64,000 nucleotides of DNA. Origin: Pyrinomonadaceae bacterium. GTDB taxonomy: Bacteria > Acidobacteriota > Blastocatellia > Pyrinomonadales > Pyrinomonadaceae. The position numbers and the translations under genes were made by a program. Under the pieces are notes generated by a model, which saw only the letters and a program-made list of their open reading frames with translations, was not told the origin of the DNA and did not search any database. Shown here one piece after another: positions 33,456 to 43,165 of this stretch (the stretch's first letter is position 1; every line of letters starts with the position of its first letter). The DNA lies in the NCBI GenBank assembly GCA_019694355.1, contig JAIBCB010000001.1, positions 649,001 through 713,000 of the forward strand. Reading direction: 5' to 3'.

Positions 33456-34838
33456 ATGACGACCTATAGTTCCGACAAGAACCGGCCGCTCGAGATATTC
33501 GGTTGGGTGATGTACGACTGGGCGAACCATGCGTTCTTCGCCGTCGTGCTCGGGGTGCTCGTCGGGCCGTATCTCACCGAACTCGCACAAACAACGGTCG
33601 GAGAGAATGGTGCGGTCATCTCGATCGGCGGCTATCCGCTCGTTACGGCAAAATCGCTGTTCTCGTATTCGGTCGGGATCTCGGTATTCCTTCAGGTATT
33701 CTTCCTCCCTGTGCTCGGCGCGATCGCTGATTATACGCATCTCAAAAAGGCCTTTATGGCGGCATTCTGCTATCTAGGCTCTTTCGGCTGCGTCCTGCTA
33801 TATTTCGCCCAGGATGATCTTTACTTATTCGGAAGCGTCGCATTCATCCTCGCGAACTTGAGTGCCGGTGCTTCTATCGTCTTCTTCAACTCATTTCTGA
33901 ACGATATCGCCACCGAAGACCGGCGAGACCGCGTTTCGAGCTGGAGCTTTGCTGTCGGCTATGCCGGAGCGACCACGACACTCATTTTGAGCTTTCTCCT
34001 GCTGTTGAACGCAACGCGGTTGGGAATCTCGACCGAATACGCAGTACGGATCTGTCTGCTCGCGTCAGGTATCTGGTGGGCGGGATTCTCAGTGATCTCG
34101 TTCATGCTTTTGAAGAATCGCCAGCCGGTTCGGACTCCTCCGGAAGGCAAGTCGATCATCATCGCCGGTCTTGGCGAGGTCGTCGATACATTCAAGGAGC
34201 TTGTTCGCCTCAAGTACACGCTGAGATTCCTGATCGCCTATTTGATCTACAATGACGGCATCCAGACCGTCATCACGATGGCCGGTGTGTTCATCACGCA
34301 GGAACTTTTCATTGCAAAAGGCTTGCCGGACGACCGGACCGTCCTAATAACGGCAATTTTGATCGCCCAGATAGTGGCGATCTTCGGCTCGCTGGCGCTT
34401 GAGCGCGTATCGCGCCTGACCTCGACGAAGACGGCGATCTTGATCTCCCTCGCGATCTGGTCTGCGATCGTGATCTACGGCTATCTTTCCCTTGAGAACG
34501 TGACGGAAGCCTATATTATGAGCGCCGCAATCGGCTTTGTCCTCGGCGGATCACAAGCCCTTTCACGCTCGCTGTTTTCGCGGATGATCCCAAGCGGAAG
34601 GGAATCGGCGTTCTTCGGGATCTATGCCATTTCGGAACGCGGCACGTCTTGGCTCGGCCCGATCGCATTCGGTCTCGTGGCTCAGATGACGAACTCCTAT
34701 CGGCCCGCGATACTGGCGTTGATCGTGTTCTTTCTCGTCGGCGGTATATTGCTGCTGCTGACCGACACAAAACGGGCGATACACGAAGCCGGCAACCTCA
34801 CTTCAGCTGAAGCCGCGAACCGGCCGGCCGAAATTTAG
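33456..34838 (+). CDS. UMF1/Atg22-like MFS transporter
   Basis: A 460-residue polytopic membrane protein with about 12 spans. The N-terminal FGWVMYDWANHAFFAVV segment is the signature of the UMF1 (Atg22-like) branch of the major facilitator superfamily. FLNDIATEDRRDRVSSWSFAVGYAG near residue 150 matches the conserved loop between spans 4 and 5. The transported substrate is unknown. It diverges from the MurU-like gene. Confidence 0.88.
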   Translation: MTTYSSDKNRPLEIFGWVMYDWANHAFFAVVLGVLVGPYLTELAQTTVGENGAVISIGGYPLVTAKSLFSYSVGISVFLQVFFLPVLGAIADYTHLKKAFMAAFCYLGSFGCVLLYFAQDDLYLFGSVAFILANLSAGASIVFFNSFLNDIATEDRRDRVSSWSFAVGYAGATTTLILSFLLLLNATRLGISTEYAVRICLLASGIWWAGFSVISFMLLKNRQPVRTPPEGKSIIIAGLGEVVDTFKELVRLKYTLRFLIAYLIYNDGIQTVITMAGVFITQELFIAKGLPDDRTVLITAILIAQIVAIFGSLALERVSRLTSTKTAILISLAIWSAIVIYGYLSLENVTEAYIMSAAIGFVLGGSQALSRSLFSRMIPSGRESAFFGIYAISERGTSWLGPIAFGLVAQMTNSYRPAILALIVFFLVGGILLLLTDTKRAIHEAGNLTSAEAANRPAEI

Positions 34839-34898
34839 AACTTCGCACTCGAACCCGATCAGAGAAACGTCTATTATCTATATTTCGGAGGAATGTTT

Positions 34899-35801
34899 AT
34901 GAAATGTCCCAAGTGTACGATGGATGTTCGTGATGACGCGAAATTCTGCGGCTCGTGCGGCTTCACGATCGTGATGGCCGAACCCGTTGTTGCGGCACCA
35001 ACACAGCCGATCCAACCGCCTCCCGTGCCTACGGCCATGCCGCCGGCGAACGGAGCCTTCAATTTTGATTCGGATGGCCGCGGCCAGGGCTCCGGATATA
35101 GCTGGACCATCGAACACCAAGGGGCGTTTGCACTTGCAGTGATCAATCTTGCTCCCGAGCAGGCCATCGCGGCAGAGGCCGGTGCGATGGTATCGATGTC
35201 ATCAAACGTTGATCTTTATTCCGAGATGAAAGGTGGTGTTTTCGGCGCCTTAAAACGTGCGGTGGGCGGCGAATCTGCGTTCGTCTCGACGTTTACCGCA
35301 AGAGGCGGTCCGGGCGAGGTCACGTTCGCCCCTGGAGCACCCGGCGATGTCGCAGGTATCGAAATGCGCGGTCAATCGTTTGCGGTGCAGTCGAGTTCTT
35401 ATCTAGCGGGCGACACTTCGTTAACGGTCGATACGAAATTCGGCGGTGCGAAAAGCTTCTTCGGCGGCGAAGGGCTTTTTGTTCTGCAGGTATCGGGCAC
35501 CGGCCTTCTGCTCGTTTCATCGTTCGGGGCGATCCATCGGAAAGTGCTCCGACCCGGTGAACAATATGTCGTCGATACGGGACATTTGGTAGCCTGGGAG
35601 GCACAGATGCAGTATCACCTCAGAAAAGCCTCGAAGAGCGGCTATTTTAGGAGTTTCCTGAGTGGAGAAGGAATGGTCGCCGAGTTCGTCGGTCCGGGAG
35701 AGATCCTGATCCAGACACGCAATTTAGCTGCCTTCGCCGGGCTTTTGAAGCCATTCTTCCCGTCGCAAGGCGGCGGTGGAGGCTTTAGCTTCGGAAGTTA
35801 G
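34899..35801 (+). CDS. AIM24/TIGR00266-family protein with an N-terminal zinc ribbon
   Basis: A 300-residue protein. The zinc ribbon KCPKC...CGSCG covers residues 2-24, a Pro-rich linker follows, and an AIM24-type beta-helix-like domain covers about residues 65-290, with EAGAMVSMS near residue 90 and the closing GPGEILIQTRN near residue 268. The ATG at 34899 is preferred to the one at 34893, because GGAGGA is optimally placed for it. AIM24 relatives are linked to membrane organisation in mitochondria; the bacterial role is unclear. Confidence 0.85.
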   Translation: MKCPKCTMDVRDDAKFCGSCGFTIVMAEPVVAAPTQPIQPPPVPTAMPPANGAFNFDSDGRGQGSGYSWTIEHQGAFALAVINLAPEQAIAAEAGAMVSMSSNVDLYSEMKGGVFGALKRAVGGESAFVSTFTARGGPGEVTFAPGAPGDVAGIEMRGQSFAVQSSSYLAGDTSLTVDTKFGGAKSFFGGEGLFVLQVSGTGLLLVSSFGAIHRKVLRPGEQYVVDTGHLVAWEAQMQYHLRKASKSGYFRSFLSGEGMVAEFVGPGEILIQTRNLAAFAGLLKPFFPSQGGGGGFSFGS

Positions 35802-35842
35802 CATTGGAACTCTGCTTTTGATTTTATCGGTCAGGTAAGAAG

Positions 35843-37573
35843 TTGGTATCACCCCTAAAGAATGAATTGCGGGCAAGTTATGCCGGACGCTCGGTCTCTC
35901 ATGGCCGGGCGGTCGGCAAAGCCCTTCATATTGTCGGCCGAAAGAGGCAATACTTCCGAGCCGAGATCGTCGAAAGCCGTGTTGAAAACGAAATTGCCCG
36001 ATTTCGTGCCGCGGTAACATACTCGGCCGAGCAATTAGAAGCCCTGATCGCGAAGCCGCCGACGCCGAATGCGGCGGATATTTTTGACGCCCATCTTTTG
36101 ATCTTAGAAAGCTCTTCGTTCCTCGATGCGGTAGAGGAAGTAATAAGGCACGATCTCGTGACTGCCGAATGGGCAACGAAGACAGTTACCGAGAAGCTCG
36201 TGTCGTCTCAGAGAGCCTCATCCGACCAGCATCTTCGGCAAAAGGCGGTCGATATCGAGGATGTTTCCGAGCGTGTCGCAAATGCTCTCGCGGGCGGGCA
36301 ATCACCGCTTCCGCCGCTTCCTCCGAATACGGTGTTGGTGGCGACCGAGCTTTTTCCATCCACCCTGATGGAATTTGCGGATACGCCGCCGGTCGCGATC
36401 ATCACGGAACGCGGCGGTTGGACGTCGCACACATTCATCTTGGCCCGTGAGAGCGGCATTCCTGCCGTCTCCGGCATCAAACGCGTGAACAGACGGTTTG
36501 ATGACGGCGATATCGTGATCGTCGATGGCGACCACGGGACCGTAACGGTTGCCTCGGAGGAGGATCTCGAGGTTTCGTCTACAGGTGCTGTGGACCTCGG
36601 AGCGGCGGCATTTGGGACCTGGGAGACCGATGATTCGACCGAGCCCGGATTTCGCCTCTACGTCAACGTTGACAGCACCGCGAAAGTGTCCCGTGCCGTG
36701 GAAAAAGGAGCGGCAGGCATTGGCCTTCTTCGTTCTGAATATCTGTTTCCGGGAATAAAGGGCTGGCCTGACGAAGAGCGGCAGTTTCAGGCCTATAAGG
36801 CTGCTTCCGAAGCGGCCGATGGGCTCGAGGTGCGGATCCGAACATTCGATTTCGACCTTGACCAAGTCTCTTTTGGGGGACGCGAACCGGAGAAGAACCC
36901 GGCGCTCGGAATGCGAGCTGTCCGGCTCGGCCTCGCACGGGAACGAAGTTTTCGGACGCAGCTTCGGGCGATATTGCGGGCAAATACTAACGGCAATATT
37001 TCGATCATTCTGCCGATGATCGCCGGCGTTCAGGATCTAAAACAGGTTCGCAGCCTGATCGACGACGAATTCAGCAGATTGGAAGGGGTTAAATTTCCGA
37101 AGATAGGAGCTATGATCGAGTTGCCCTCGGCAGTGCTCGTGATCGATCAGATACTCAAGTACGTGGACTTCCTATCAGTCGGAACGAACGACCTTGTTCA
37201 ATACACGCTGGGCGTCGATCGCGACGACGAGATGGTCTCGGATTGGTATCAGTCGCTTCATCCGGCAGTACTCCGCTCTATCCAGATCCTTATCGAGTCA
37301 GCGAAGAAGGCGGGAAAACCGGTCTCCTTGTGCGGTGAAATGGCCGGGCTGCCTTTCTATATACCGCTCCTGGTCGGCCTTGGCGCTGATGAATTCAGCA
37401 TAAAGCTCTCGTCATGGTCAGCTGTCCGACGTATTCTCAGAAGCGTTGAAAAGACGCAGGCCGAGGAGATCGTACGCGTTGTGAAAGAACTCGACACGGC
37501 ACAGGCCGTTGAAGAGGCTCTCGCGGCGGCGTATCGCACATATTGGCCTGATCTTCAGCTTGCGCGAACATAA
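35843..37573 (+). CDS. ptsI: Phosphoenolpyruvate-protein phosphotransferase (enzyme I-like)
   Basis: A 576-residue enzyme I that takes phosphate from PEP onto a His and passes it to HPr. The phospho-His lies in GGWTSHTFILARESGIP near residue 194. The PEP-binding barrel contains GLLRSEYLF near residue 297 and the SVGTNDLVQYTLGVDR signature near residue 445, with CGEMAG near residue 498. The start is TTG with AGGTAAGAAG just before it. No HPr or enzyme II genes lie in the window, so it may serve a regulatory phosphotransfer chain. Confidence 0.9.
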   Translation: MVSPLKNELRASYAGRSVSHGRAVGKALHIVGRKRQYFRAEIVESRVENEIARFRAAVTYSAEQLEALIAKPPTPNAADIFDAHLLILESSSFLDAVEEVIRHDLVTAEWATKTVTEKLVSSQRASSDQHLRQKAVDIEDVSERVANALAGGQSPLPPLPPNTVLVATELFPSTLMEFADTPPVAIITERGGWTSHTFILARESGIPAVSGIKRVNRRFDDGDIVIVDGDHGTVTVASEEDLEVSSTGAVDLGAAAFGTWETDDSTEPGFRLYVNVDSTAKVSRAVEKGAAGIGLLRSEYLFPGIKGWPDEERQFQAYKAASEAADGLEVRIRTFDFDLDQVSFGGREPEKNPALGMRAVRLGLARERSFRTQLRAILRANTNGNISIILPMIAGVQDLKQVRSLIDDEFSRLEGVKFPKIGAMIELPSAVLVIDQILKYVDFLSVGTNDLVQYTLGVDRDDEMVSDWYQSLHPAVLRSIQILIESAKKAGKPVSLCGEMAGLPFYIPLLVGLGADEFSIKLSSWSAVRRILRSVEKTQAEEIVRVVKELDTAQAVEEALAAAYRTYWPDLQLART

Positions 37574-37645
37574 TTCTAGAAAAATCCGCCTTATAGGTAT
37601 TTAATTTGACCAGGAATGGGCCTCGAACCCTTAATGTTTGGTCAA

Positions 37646-38197
37646 ATGCGAAAGATCTTGGTACTTTTTGTGGCTTTGTTGACGCTGTCTGTGGTCGGAC
37701 TGGCCCAGAACGAGACTGAAAAGTACACGATCGGTGTTGGAGACACGCTCAGGATCGACGTACCCGGGCTTTTCGGTGCCCCGCAGGAGAAGGCCGTCCG
37801 CAGAGACGGCACCCTAGATCTCCCGATCGCCATTGAACCGATTCTCGTCGCGGGACGAACCACGGACGAGATCTCCGCACTCGTAAAGAAGTTCGCCGCA
37901 GCCTTCGGCGACCTTAATGCAACGGTTTCGGTGGTCCGCTACTCGAGCCATCCGGTCGCAGCAACGGGTAGTTTGGCCGAGCCCGGGATCAAGTATTTAA
38001 CGCGAGATGCCGTACCCGTTTACGTATTTAGAGCGATCGCGATACCAAACCAGAATGCTGATGGCGTTGAGATCCAACGTTCGAACGGCGGCACGATCGC
38101 ATGCCGTTTCGACGAATGCGAATCGCAAAAGGTATTGATCCGTTCCGGAGACGCCGTAAAGTTTACGTCAAATGCCGGCGTGGCAAAGATAAATTAG
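37646..38197 (+). CDS. Polysaccharide-export-type protein with SLBB/poly_export domain
   Basis: A 183-residue exported protein. A signal peptide ends near GLAQ at residue 23 and is followed by YTIGVGDTLRIDVPG, the N-terminal signature of Wza-like poly_export domains. The fold seems to be one export domain with a single extra strand region, much shorter than Wza. No capsule genes lie nearby. The ATG at 37646 gives the cleanest signal peptide; the frame is open from 37616. Confidence 0.65.
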   Translation: MRKILVLFVALLTLSVVGLAQNETEKYTIGVGDTLRIDVPGLFGAPQEKAVRRDGTLDLPIAIEPILVAGRTTDEISALVKKFAAAFGDLNATVSVVRYSSHPVAATGSLAEPGIKYLTRDAVPVYVFRAIAIPNQNADGVEIQRSNGGTIACRFDECESQKVLIRSGDAVKFTSNAGVAKIN

Positions 38198-38264
38198 CGC
38201 TAAACGTGTTTGACAAGATTCAATCAGGGGTTGATTTTTGTTATACTCAGTTTGCCTTTTAGCT

Positions 38265-38665
38265 ATGGGGCATACCGGACGGTCGCTGGGATCTCGGTCT
38301 CAGAGGAAAGTCCGAACACCAAAGGGCAGCGAGCCGGATAACGTCCGGGCACTCGTTCTATGCGAGTGACGACAAGTGCAACAGAGAATAGACCGGCCCG
38401 AAAGGGTGATGGGTGAAACGGTGAGGTAAGAGCTCACCGGCATCGGTGGTAACACACGATGGCCAGGCAAACTCCTCGTGGTGCAAGACCAAATAGGGAA
38501 ACGCGATCGGGCTGCCCGTCCGAGCGTCGGCTTTGGCCGGCAGCGTTTCCGGGTAGGTCGCTTGAGCCGTTCGGTAACGGACGGCCTAGATGAATGATCG
38601 TCATCGGCGAGCAGTCCGAAAGGAAACCTCGGCGATACAAAATTCGGCTTATAGGTATGCCTCAT
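38265..38665 (+). ncRNA. rnpB: RNase P RNA (bacterial type A)
   Basis: The catalytic RNA that trims tRNA 5' ends. The P1 helix is formed by a 12-base 5' arm (38265-38276) and a matching 3' arm (38654-38665) with one G-U pair. Universally conserved elements are present in order: GAGGAAAGTCCG near 38303, ACAGAGAATAGACCG near 38381, GGTGAGGTAAGAGCTCACCGG near 38419, and the 3' strand of P4 near 38630-38650. End points follow the P1 helix and may be off by a few bases. Confidence 0.95.
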
Positions 38666-38734
38666 AGCAATAAAAAGGCGCATCCGGTTTCGGACGAGAC
38701 CGCGGCCAGAACTAGGAGCAACTCACACAAACTT

Positions 38735-39007
38735 ATGGCAAATAGAAAAGGAGTCTTTATTGGGGCGTATGTTCCCAATGAACTGAAAGAGTCACTGAGA
38801 CGGCGAGCCGCCGGCGAACATCGAACTCTTTCGCAGGAGATCACGAGAATTCTTATTGAAGCGGTCCACGGCAAGGGTTTGCCCGCTGGAAGTGTCGATC
38901 GTCGTACGGAAACTACGATTCCGCGTCGCCGGGCAACAGATCCGCCGATCAGACGGCGGGCCGAAGATCTGCCGTATATTGACGGGGACCATCGCAAAGC
39001 GAAATAG
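38735..39007 (+). CDS. Arc-type ribbon-helix-helix protein
   Basis: A 90-residue protein. Residues 8-45 (GVFIGAYVPNELKESLRRRA, then TLSQEITRILIEAV) have the beta-strand plus two-helix pattern of Arc-like DNA-binding domains. The C-terminal half is Arg-rich and disordered. The frame is open upstream into rnpB, but the ATG at 38735 with AGGAG 16 bases before it gives a normal domain start. It could be an orphan antitoxin or regulator; no toxin is adjacent. Confidence 0.55.
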   Translation: MANRKGVFIGAYVPNELKESLRRRAAGEHRTLSQEITRILIEAVHGKGLPAGSVDRRTETTIPRRRATDPPIRRRAEDLPYIDGDHRKAK

Positions 39008-39110
39008 CTCAAGTCCGAATCAAAGGTGTCGAGTGGATTGCTCCATTTCCGTGGGGTAATTTCGCTCGGCACTTTCGCTTTAGCCCGACCGCTTTAGTAA
39101 GATTTAGCTA

Positions 39111-39851
39111 ATGAATTCGAAGGCGATAACAGTTGCGATCGTGGTCGGGCTCCTTGGCCTGGTGATCGGGTTTGTGACGGCGAACAGCATTAATAGAAGC
39201 GAGATGAATTCGCTCCGGATGCAGGCACAGGCCGCGCCGCCCGCGAATGGTGCCCCGCAGAAGCCCGGTGATTTCACGCTCGATCCCGAAGAGCTTAAGG
39301 CGAAGATCGCCCAAGCGGATGCGGCACCCGACGATTTTGATTTTCAGAAGAGCCTTGGCGGAGCGCTTTATCGCTACGCGACGATGAAAAAGGATACCGC
39401 ACTTCTGGATGATGCAGCTCGTATCCTCGAACGTGCAAACAATCTCAAGCCAAAAGATTATGCGGTGATCGTCGACCTTGGAAATGCCTATTTCGACTCG
39501 GGTTTTTTCAAGAAGGATCCTGCAGTGATGAAAAAGGCTCGCGCAACCTACGAAAAGGCCATTGCAGAGAAACCGGATGACGCCGATGTACACGCCGACT
39601 ATGCATTGACCTTTTTTCTGGACGATCCGCCGGACCTCGCTCGTGCGGTCGCCGAATTCCAGAAAGCGCTGAAAACGAATCCTAAGCAGGAAAGAGCGTT
39701 GCAGTATCTTGCACAAACGTACATCCGTCAAGGCGATTTCGACAAAGCAAAGAAGACCGCAGATGAGCTTCGCGGCATAAACAGCAATAACGAAGCCCTG
39801 CCGCTGCTCGATTCGCAGATCGAAAAGAAGGCGGCCCAGCCGATCCAATGA
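39111..39851 (+). CDS. Membrane-anchored TPR protein
   Basis: A 246-residue protein with one N-terminal membrane span (about residues 5-25) and at least three tetratricopeptide repeats between residues 75 and 235, such as ALYRYATMKKD, AYFDSGFFKKDPAVMKKA and ALQYLAQTYIRQGDFDKAK. Probably a periplasmic scaffold. It overlaps the start of the next gene by 4 bases. The opposite strand also lacks stops over nearly the same span, which is a codon-bias shadow. Confidence 0.8.
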   Translation: MNSKAITVAIVVGLLGLVIGFVTANSINRSEMNSLRMQAQAAPPANGAPQKPGDFTLDPEELKAKIAQADAAPDDFDFQKSLGGALYRYATMKKDTALLDDAARILERANNLKPKDYAVIVDLGNAYFDSGFFKKDPAVMKKARATYEKAIAEKPDDADVHADYALTFFLDDPPDLARAVAEFQKALKTNPKQERALQYLAQTYIRQGDFDKAKKTADELRGINSNNEALPLLDSQIEKKAAQPIQ

Positions 39852-40141
39852 GAGAAGCGGCGTTTATTCTTTTTGTTCTTTTTCTGCTGTTTGGGCTAAC
39901 AGCTCTGAGATATCGCAAGCAGATCGCGGGCATCCTCGCTCTTGGACGAACACTTAAGGAAATGAAGGAGAATGCGCGGAGTGATCATCCGGCCGAGCAA
40001 ATAAACGATCAAGCGTCGCGCGAGCTTCGATCGTGTGCTGGCTGCGGAACCTGGATCGACACGTCCGCTGCGATCAAGTTCGACCGAAATACTTTCTATT
40101 GTTCAAAAGAATGCGTTCAGCGTTCGATGGCCTCAGCTTAA
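39848..40141 (+). CDS. Small membrane protein with a PP0621-like zinc motif
   Basis: A 97-residue protein with one N-terminal span, a basic linker and a C-terminal cysteine motif: CAGCGTWI near residue 63 and YCSKECVQR near residue 84. The CxxC...CSxxC arrangement matches the PP0621/MYND-like zinc-binding family. It is coupled to the TPR gene by a 4-base overlap and meets the prepilin peptidase gene tail to tail, also overlapping by 4 bases. Confidence 0.7.
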   Translation: MREAAFILFVLFLLFGLTALRYRKQIAGILALGRTLKEMKENARSDHPAEQINDQASRELRSCAGCGTWIDTSAAIKFDRNTFYCSKECVQRSMASA

Positions 40142-41025
40142 TAGAACTGCCCGAGATACCAACCGATAAGACGGTCACCAAAAAGAAGCGAAAAGATCGC
40201 ACCGATGCCTAAGAAGATGCCGAAAGGTATCTGTGTCTGCAGATCTTTGTCCTTGTTCTTTAGCATAAGGCCGATGCCCGCAACCGCACCTGAAAACGCA
40301 CCTAAGAAGATCGTTAGGAGCGTCAGTCTCCAGCCGAGCAAAGCACCGATGCCGAGTAGGAGTTTTACATCGCCAAGCCCCATTGCATCGACCTTTCTTA
40401 ATACTTTCCAAAGGACACCGATCGCCCAGAGCGAACCGCCGCCGATGACCGCTCCAAAGAGAGCACCGGCCAAGCTGATCATCCACGGTGAGAGCCCGGC
40501 GAACTCGAGGCCGCTGATCGGGGTGACTTTGGTGTCGGCAAAATAGCTGTTTCCAAACGCAAGCGGATAGGCAACTCGAACGATCAACGCGATCACAAAG
40601 AGCGGATACGTGATCACGTTCGGCAAGATCATATTGTCCGCGTCAATGAAGATCAGGGCTATCATCGTCGCAGTAAAGACGAGGGCGATCGGCAGATACG
40701 CGGTCAGGCCGATCTGCCATAAAACGCAGACAAAAAGCAAGGCTGTCAGCAGTTCGATCGCCGGATATCGCCATGAGATCGGTGCCTTGCAGCTCGCGCA
40801 TTTGCCGCCGAGGATCACCCATCCAAAGATCGGAATGTTGCAGTAGAAGGGGATCGAGTTGCCGCATTTCGGGCAGGCCGATGAGGTCAGGAGCGACTTT
40901 TCCGCCGGAACCCGGTAGATAACGACATTCAAGAAACTGCCGATACAGGCACCGATGATAAAGACAAGGATGTAGATCGCGAGGCCATTTGCATCGAGCG
41001 TGGCCGCAAAGAGAGCGTGTGTCAT
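40138..41025 (-). CDS. pilD: Prepilin peptidase / N-methyltransferase (A24)
   Basis: A 295-residue inner-membrane aspartyl protease that cleaves and methylates type IV prepilins. The N-terminal methylase part holds two CxxC pairs, CPKCGN near residue 53 and CASCKAP near residue 78. Catalytic Asp residues are in FIDADNMILPN near residue 128 and MGLGDVKLLLG near residue 216. About eight spans. No pilin genes lie in the window. Confidence 0.93.
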   Translation of the reverse strand: MTHALFAATLDANGLAIYILVFIIGACIGSFLNVVIYRVPAEKSLLTSSACPKCGNSIPFYCNIPIFGWVILGGKCASCKAPISWRYPAIELLTALLFVCVLWQIGLTAYLPIALVFTATMIALIFIDADNMILPNVITYPLFVIALIVRVAYPLAFGNSYFADTKVTPISGLEFAGLSPWMISLAGALFGAVIGGGSLWAIGVLWKVLRKVDAMGLGDVKLLLGIGALLGWRLTLLTIFLGAFSGAVAGIGLMLKNKDKDLQTQIPFGIFLGIGAIFSLLFGDRLIGWYLGQFY

Positions 41026-41206
41026 TTATGAAGAAGGCGCCGCTAAAGCAAGAAATGCTCCGAGCCGGCAGTCCGGCTTTGCCATTCACAGTTTACTTCA
41101 ATTATTTGCGGAATGGATATTTATTCTCAAAATCCTTGCGAGGCCTTCGTCTTCTGCCTTAGAATACAAGCGCTAGCAATCATCCTGACGCGAGGAATCT
41201 TTTACC

Positions 41207-43165
41207 TTGAAGCCCACAAATATCGCCGACCCTGAATACTTTCACAAAGTCGTTGACTGTCAGTATGCATGCCCTTCGCATACGCCTGTACCGCAGTATA
41301 TCCGTTTGATCGCCGAAGGCCGATACACCGAGGCCTATATGATCAACTGGGACTCGAACGTCTTCCCGGGAATCCTGGGAAGAACCTGCGATCGCCCATG
41401 CGAACCGGCATGCCGCCGTGGACGCATCGACGAAGAACCGGTCGCGATCTGCCGCTTGAAGCGCGTTGCTGCGGATAATCGCGACGAGGTCAAGCATTTG
41501 ATGCCGAAGGCTCCATTCACACCTAACGGCAAGAAGATCGCTCTCATTGGCGGCGGTCCGGCATCACTGACGGTCGCCCGCGATCTCGCACCGCTTGGCT
41601 ACGAGATCCATTTGTTTGACGAACAGTTCAAGGGCGGCGGCTTTATGCGTTCTCAAATACCGTCGTTTCGCCTGCCGGAATCGGTTCTTGACGAAGAGGT
41701 CAACTACATCCTCGACCTTGGCATTCACACTCATTTCAAACACTACGTTTCCTCGCTAAAGGACGTACTTGACGCGGGCTACGATGCAGTATTCGTCGGG
41801 ACGGGCGCACCGCACGGACGCGAGTTGAAGATTCCCGGACGCCAGGAAGGCGACGACAATATCCATATCGGGATCAACTGGCTCGCGAGCGTTGCTTTCG
41901 AGCACACGAACAAGATCGGTAAGACGGTGATCGTCCTTGGCGGCGGCAACACGGCAATGGATTGCTGCCGAACCGCACGTCGGCTTGGCGGCGAGGACGT
42001 AAAGGTGATCGTCCGCTCGCCTTTTGAGTCAATGAAGGCAAGTCCTTGGGAAAAAGAGGACGCGATGCACGAGGATATCCCGATCATTGACAATCACGTT
42101 CCGAAATCCTTTGTGATCGAGCATGCGGCGGATTGCGACGGCAGCTGCTCGGTCGAAAGAGAGACGCGCGGAAAGGGAACTGACCCCGGAATTCCGGATC
42201 CGAGTGCCGGCCGCGGCCAGACCGGGGATCTGCCTGCACCAGTTGAATCTACGAAACCAGCCTGCAAACTTACCGGCGTAATGTTCGAAAAGGTCAAGGC
42301 TGTTTATGACGAGAATGGAAAGCGTTCGCTCGTCCCGACGGGGGAACCTGAGGTTTTTTATCCAGCAGACGACGTCCTGGTCGCGATCGGACAAGAGAAC
42401 GCCTTTCCGTGGATCGAACGCAATCTCGGTGTGGATTTTGACAAGTGGGAAATGCCGGTCGTCGATAGGACAACATTCCAATCGACGAACCCGAAGGTCT
42501 TCTTCGGCGGTGATGCCGCCTTTGGGCCGGAGAACGTGATCACGGCCGTTGCACACGGCCACCAGGCCGCGATCTCAATGGACCTCTTTTGCAAAGGTGA
42601 GAACGTTCTCACAAATCGCCCGCCGCCGTTCGTCAATCTTCACTCGATGAAGATGGGAATCCACGAATGGGCGTACGACAGCAAGATCGACGAATACGAT
42701 CGCCTCGTCGTCCCACAGGCTCCGAAAACAAAGACACTCACGAACCGTAAGCAAGAGGTCGAGCTTGGTTTTGATCCGCTTGCGGGCTACGAAGAGGCCC
42801 AACGCTGTCTGAACTGCGACGTTCAGACCGTCTTCGATGCTCCGAAATGCATCGAGTGCGACGCCTGCGTCGATATCTGTCCGACGAGCTGCATTTCGTT
42901 CATTCCCGACGGCAATGAAACCGATCTCCGCAGCCGCACGAAGGTTCCTGCACTCAACCTAAAACAAGACATCTACGTCCAGGATGGCCTCAAGACCGGC
43001 CGCGTCATGGTCAAGGACGAAGACGTCTGCCTCCACTGCGGCCTCTGCGCCGAACGCTGCCCCACCGCCGCCTGGGATATGCAAGCCTTCTGGTACAACG
43101 TCACCAAGGCCGGCCACGTCAAATACGGTCAGATGGTGCAAATTGAAAAGAATGGCCACGGATGA
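41207..43165 (+). CDS. GltD-like NAD(P)H flavo-iron-sulfur oxidoreductase with C-terminal ferredoxin domain
   Basis: A 652-residue protein of the glutamate-synthase small-subunit family, starting at a TTG with CGAGGA 11 bases earlier. N-terminal Cys motifs (DCQYACPSHTPVP and CDRPCEPACRRG) bind Fe-S clusters. ALIGGGPASLTVARDLA near residue 112 binds FAD and IVLGGGNTAMDCCRTARRL near residue 247 binds NAD(P)H. The C-terminus adds two 4Fe-4S motifs, CIECDACVDICP and CLHCGLCAERCP. A hydrophilic insertion lies near residues 305-350. Such proteins often partner KorAB as ferredoxin-NAD(P) oxidoreductases; korA lies 16 kb downstream here. Confidence 0.85.
   Translation: MKPTNIADPEYFHKVVDCQYACPSHTPVPQYIRLIAEGRYTEAYMINWDSNVFPGILGRTCDRPCEPACRRGRIDEEPVAICRLKRVAADNRDEVKHLMPKAPFTPNGKKIALIGGGPASLTVARDLAPLGYEIHLFDEQFKGGGFMRSQIPSFRLPESVLDEEVNYILDLGIHTHFKHYVSSLKDVLDAGYDAVFVGTGAPHGRELKIPGRQEGDDNIHIGINWLASVAFEHTNKIGKTVIVLGGGNTAMDCCRTARRLGGEDVKVIVRSPFESMKASPWEKEDAMHEDIPIIDNHVPKSFVIEHAADCDGSCSVERETRGKGTDPGIPDPSAGRGQTGDLPAPVESTKPACKLTGVMFEKVKAVYDENGKRSLVPTGEPEVFYPADDVLVAIGQENAFPWIERNLGVDFDKWEMPVVDRTTFQSTNPKVFFGGDAAFGPENVITAVAHGHQAAISMDLFCKGENVLTNRPPPFVNLHSMKMGIHEWAYDSKIDEYDRLVVPQAPKTKTLTNRKQEVELGFDPLAGYEEAQRCLNCDVQTVFDAPKCIECDACVDICPTSCISFIPDGNETDLRSRTKVPALNLKQDIYVQDGLKTGRVMVKDEDVCLHCGLCAERCPTAAWDMQAFWYNVTKAGHVKYGQMVQIEKNGHG

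Noticed and set aside
37603-37647. T-arm-like GGGTTCGAGGCCC on the minus strand with flanking TTTGACCA/TGGTCAAA arms, resembling the 3' part of a tRNA
   Set aside because: No acceptor, D or anticodon arm can be formed around it, and the T stem is only three pairs with mismatches outside. It overlaps the upstream part of a coding frame.
39108-39848. 246-codon open frame exactly opposite the TPR gene
   Set aside because: The sense strand encodes a convincing TPR protein. The antisense frame is free of stops because of codon bias and has no recognisable motifs.
42029-42562. 177-codon minus frame within the GltD-like gene
   Set aside because: The plus-strand protein is well supported throughout by cofactor motifs.
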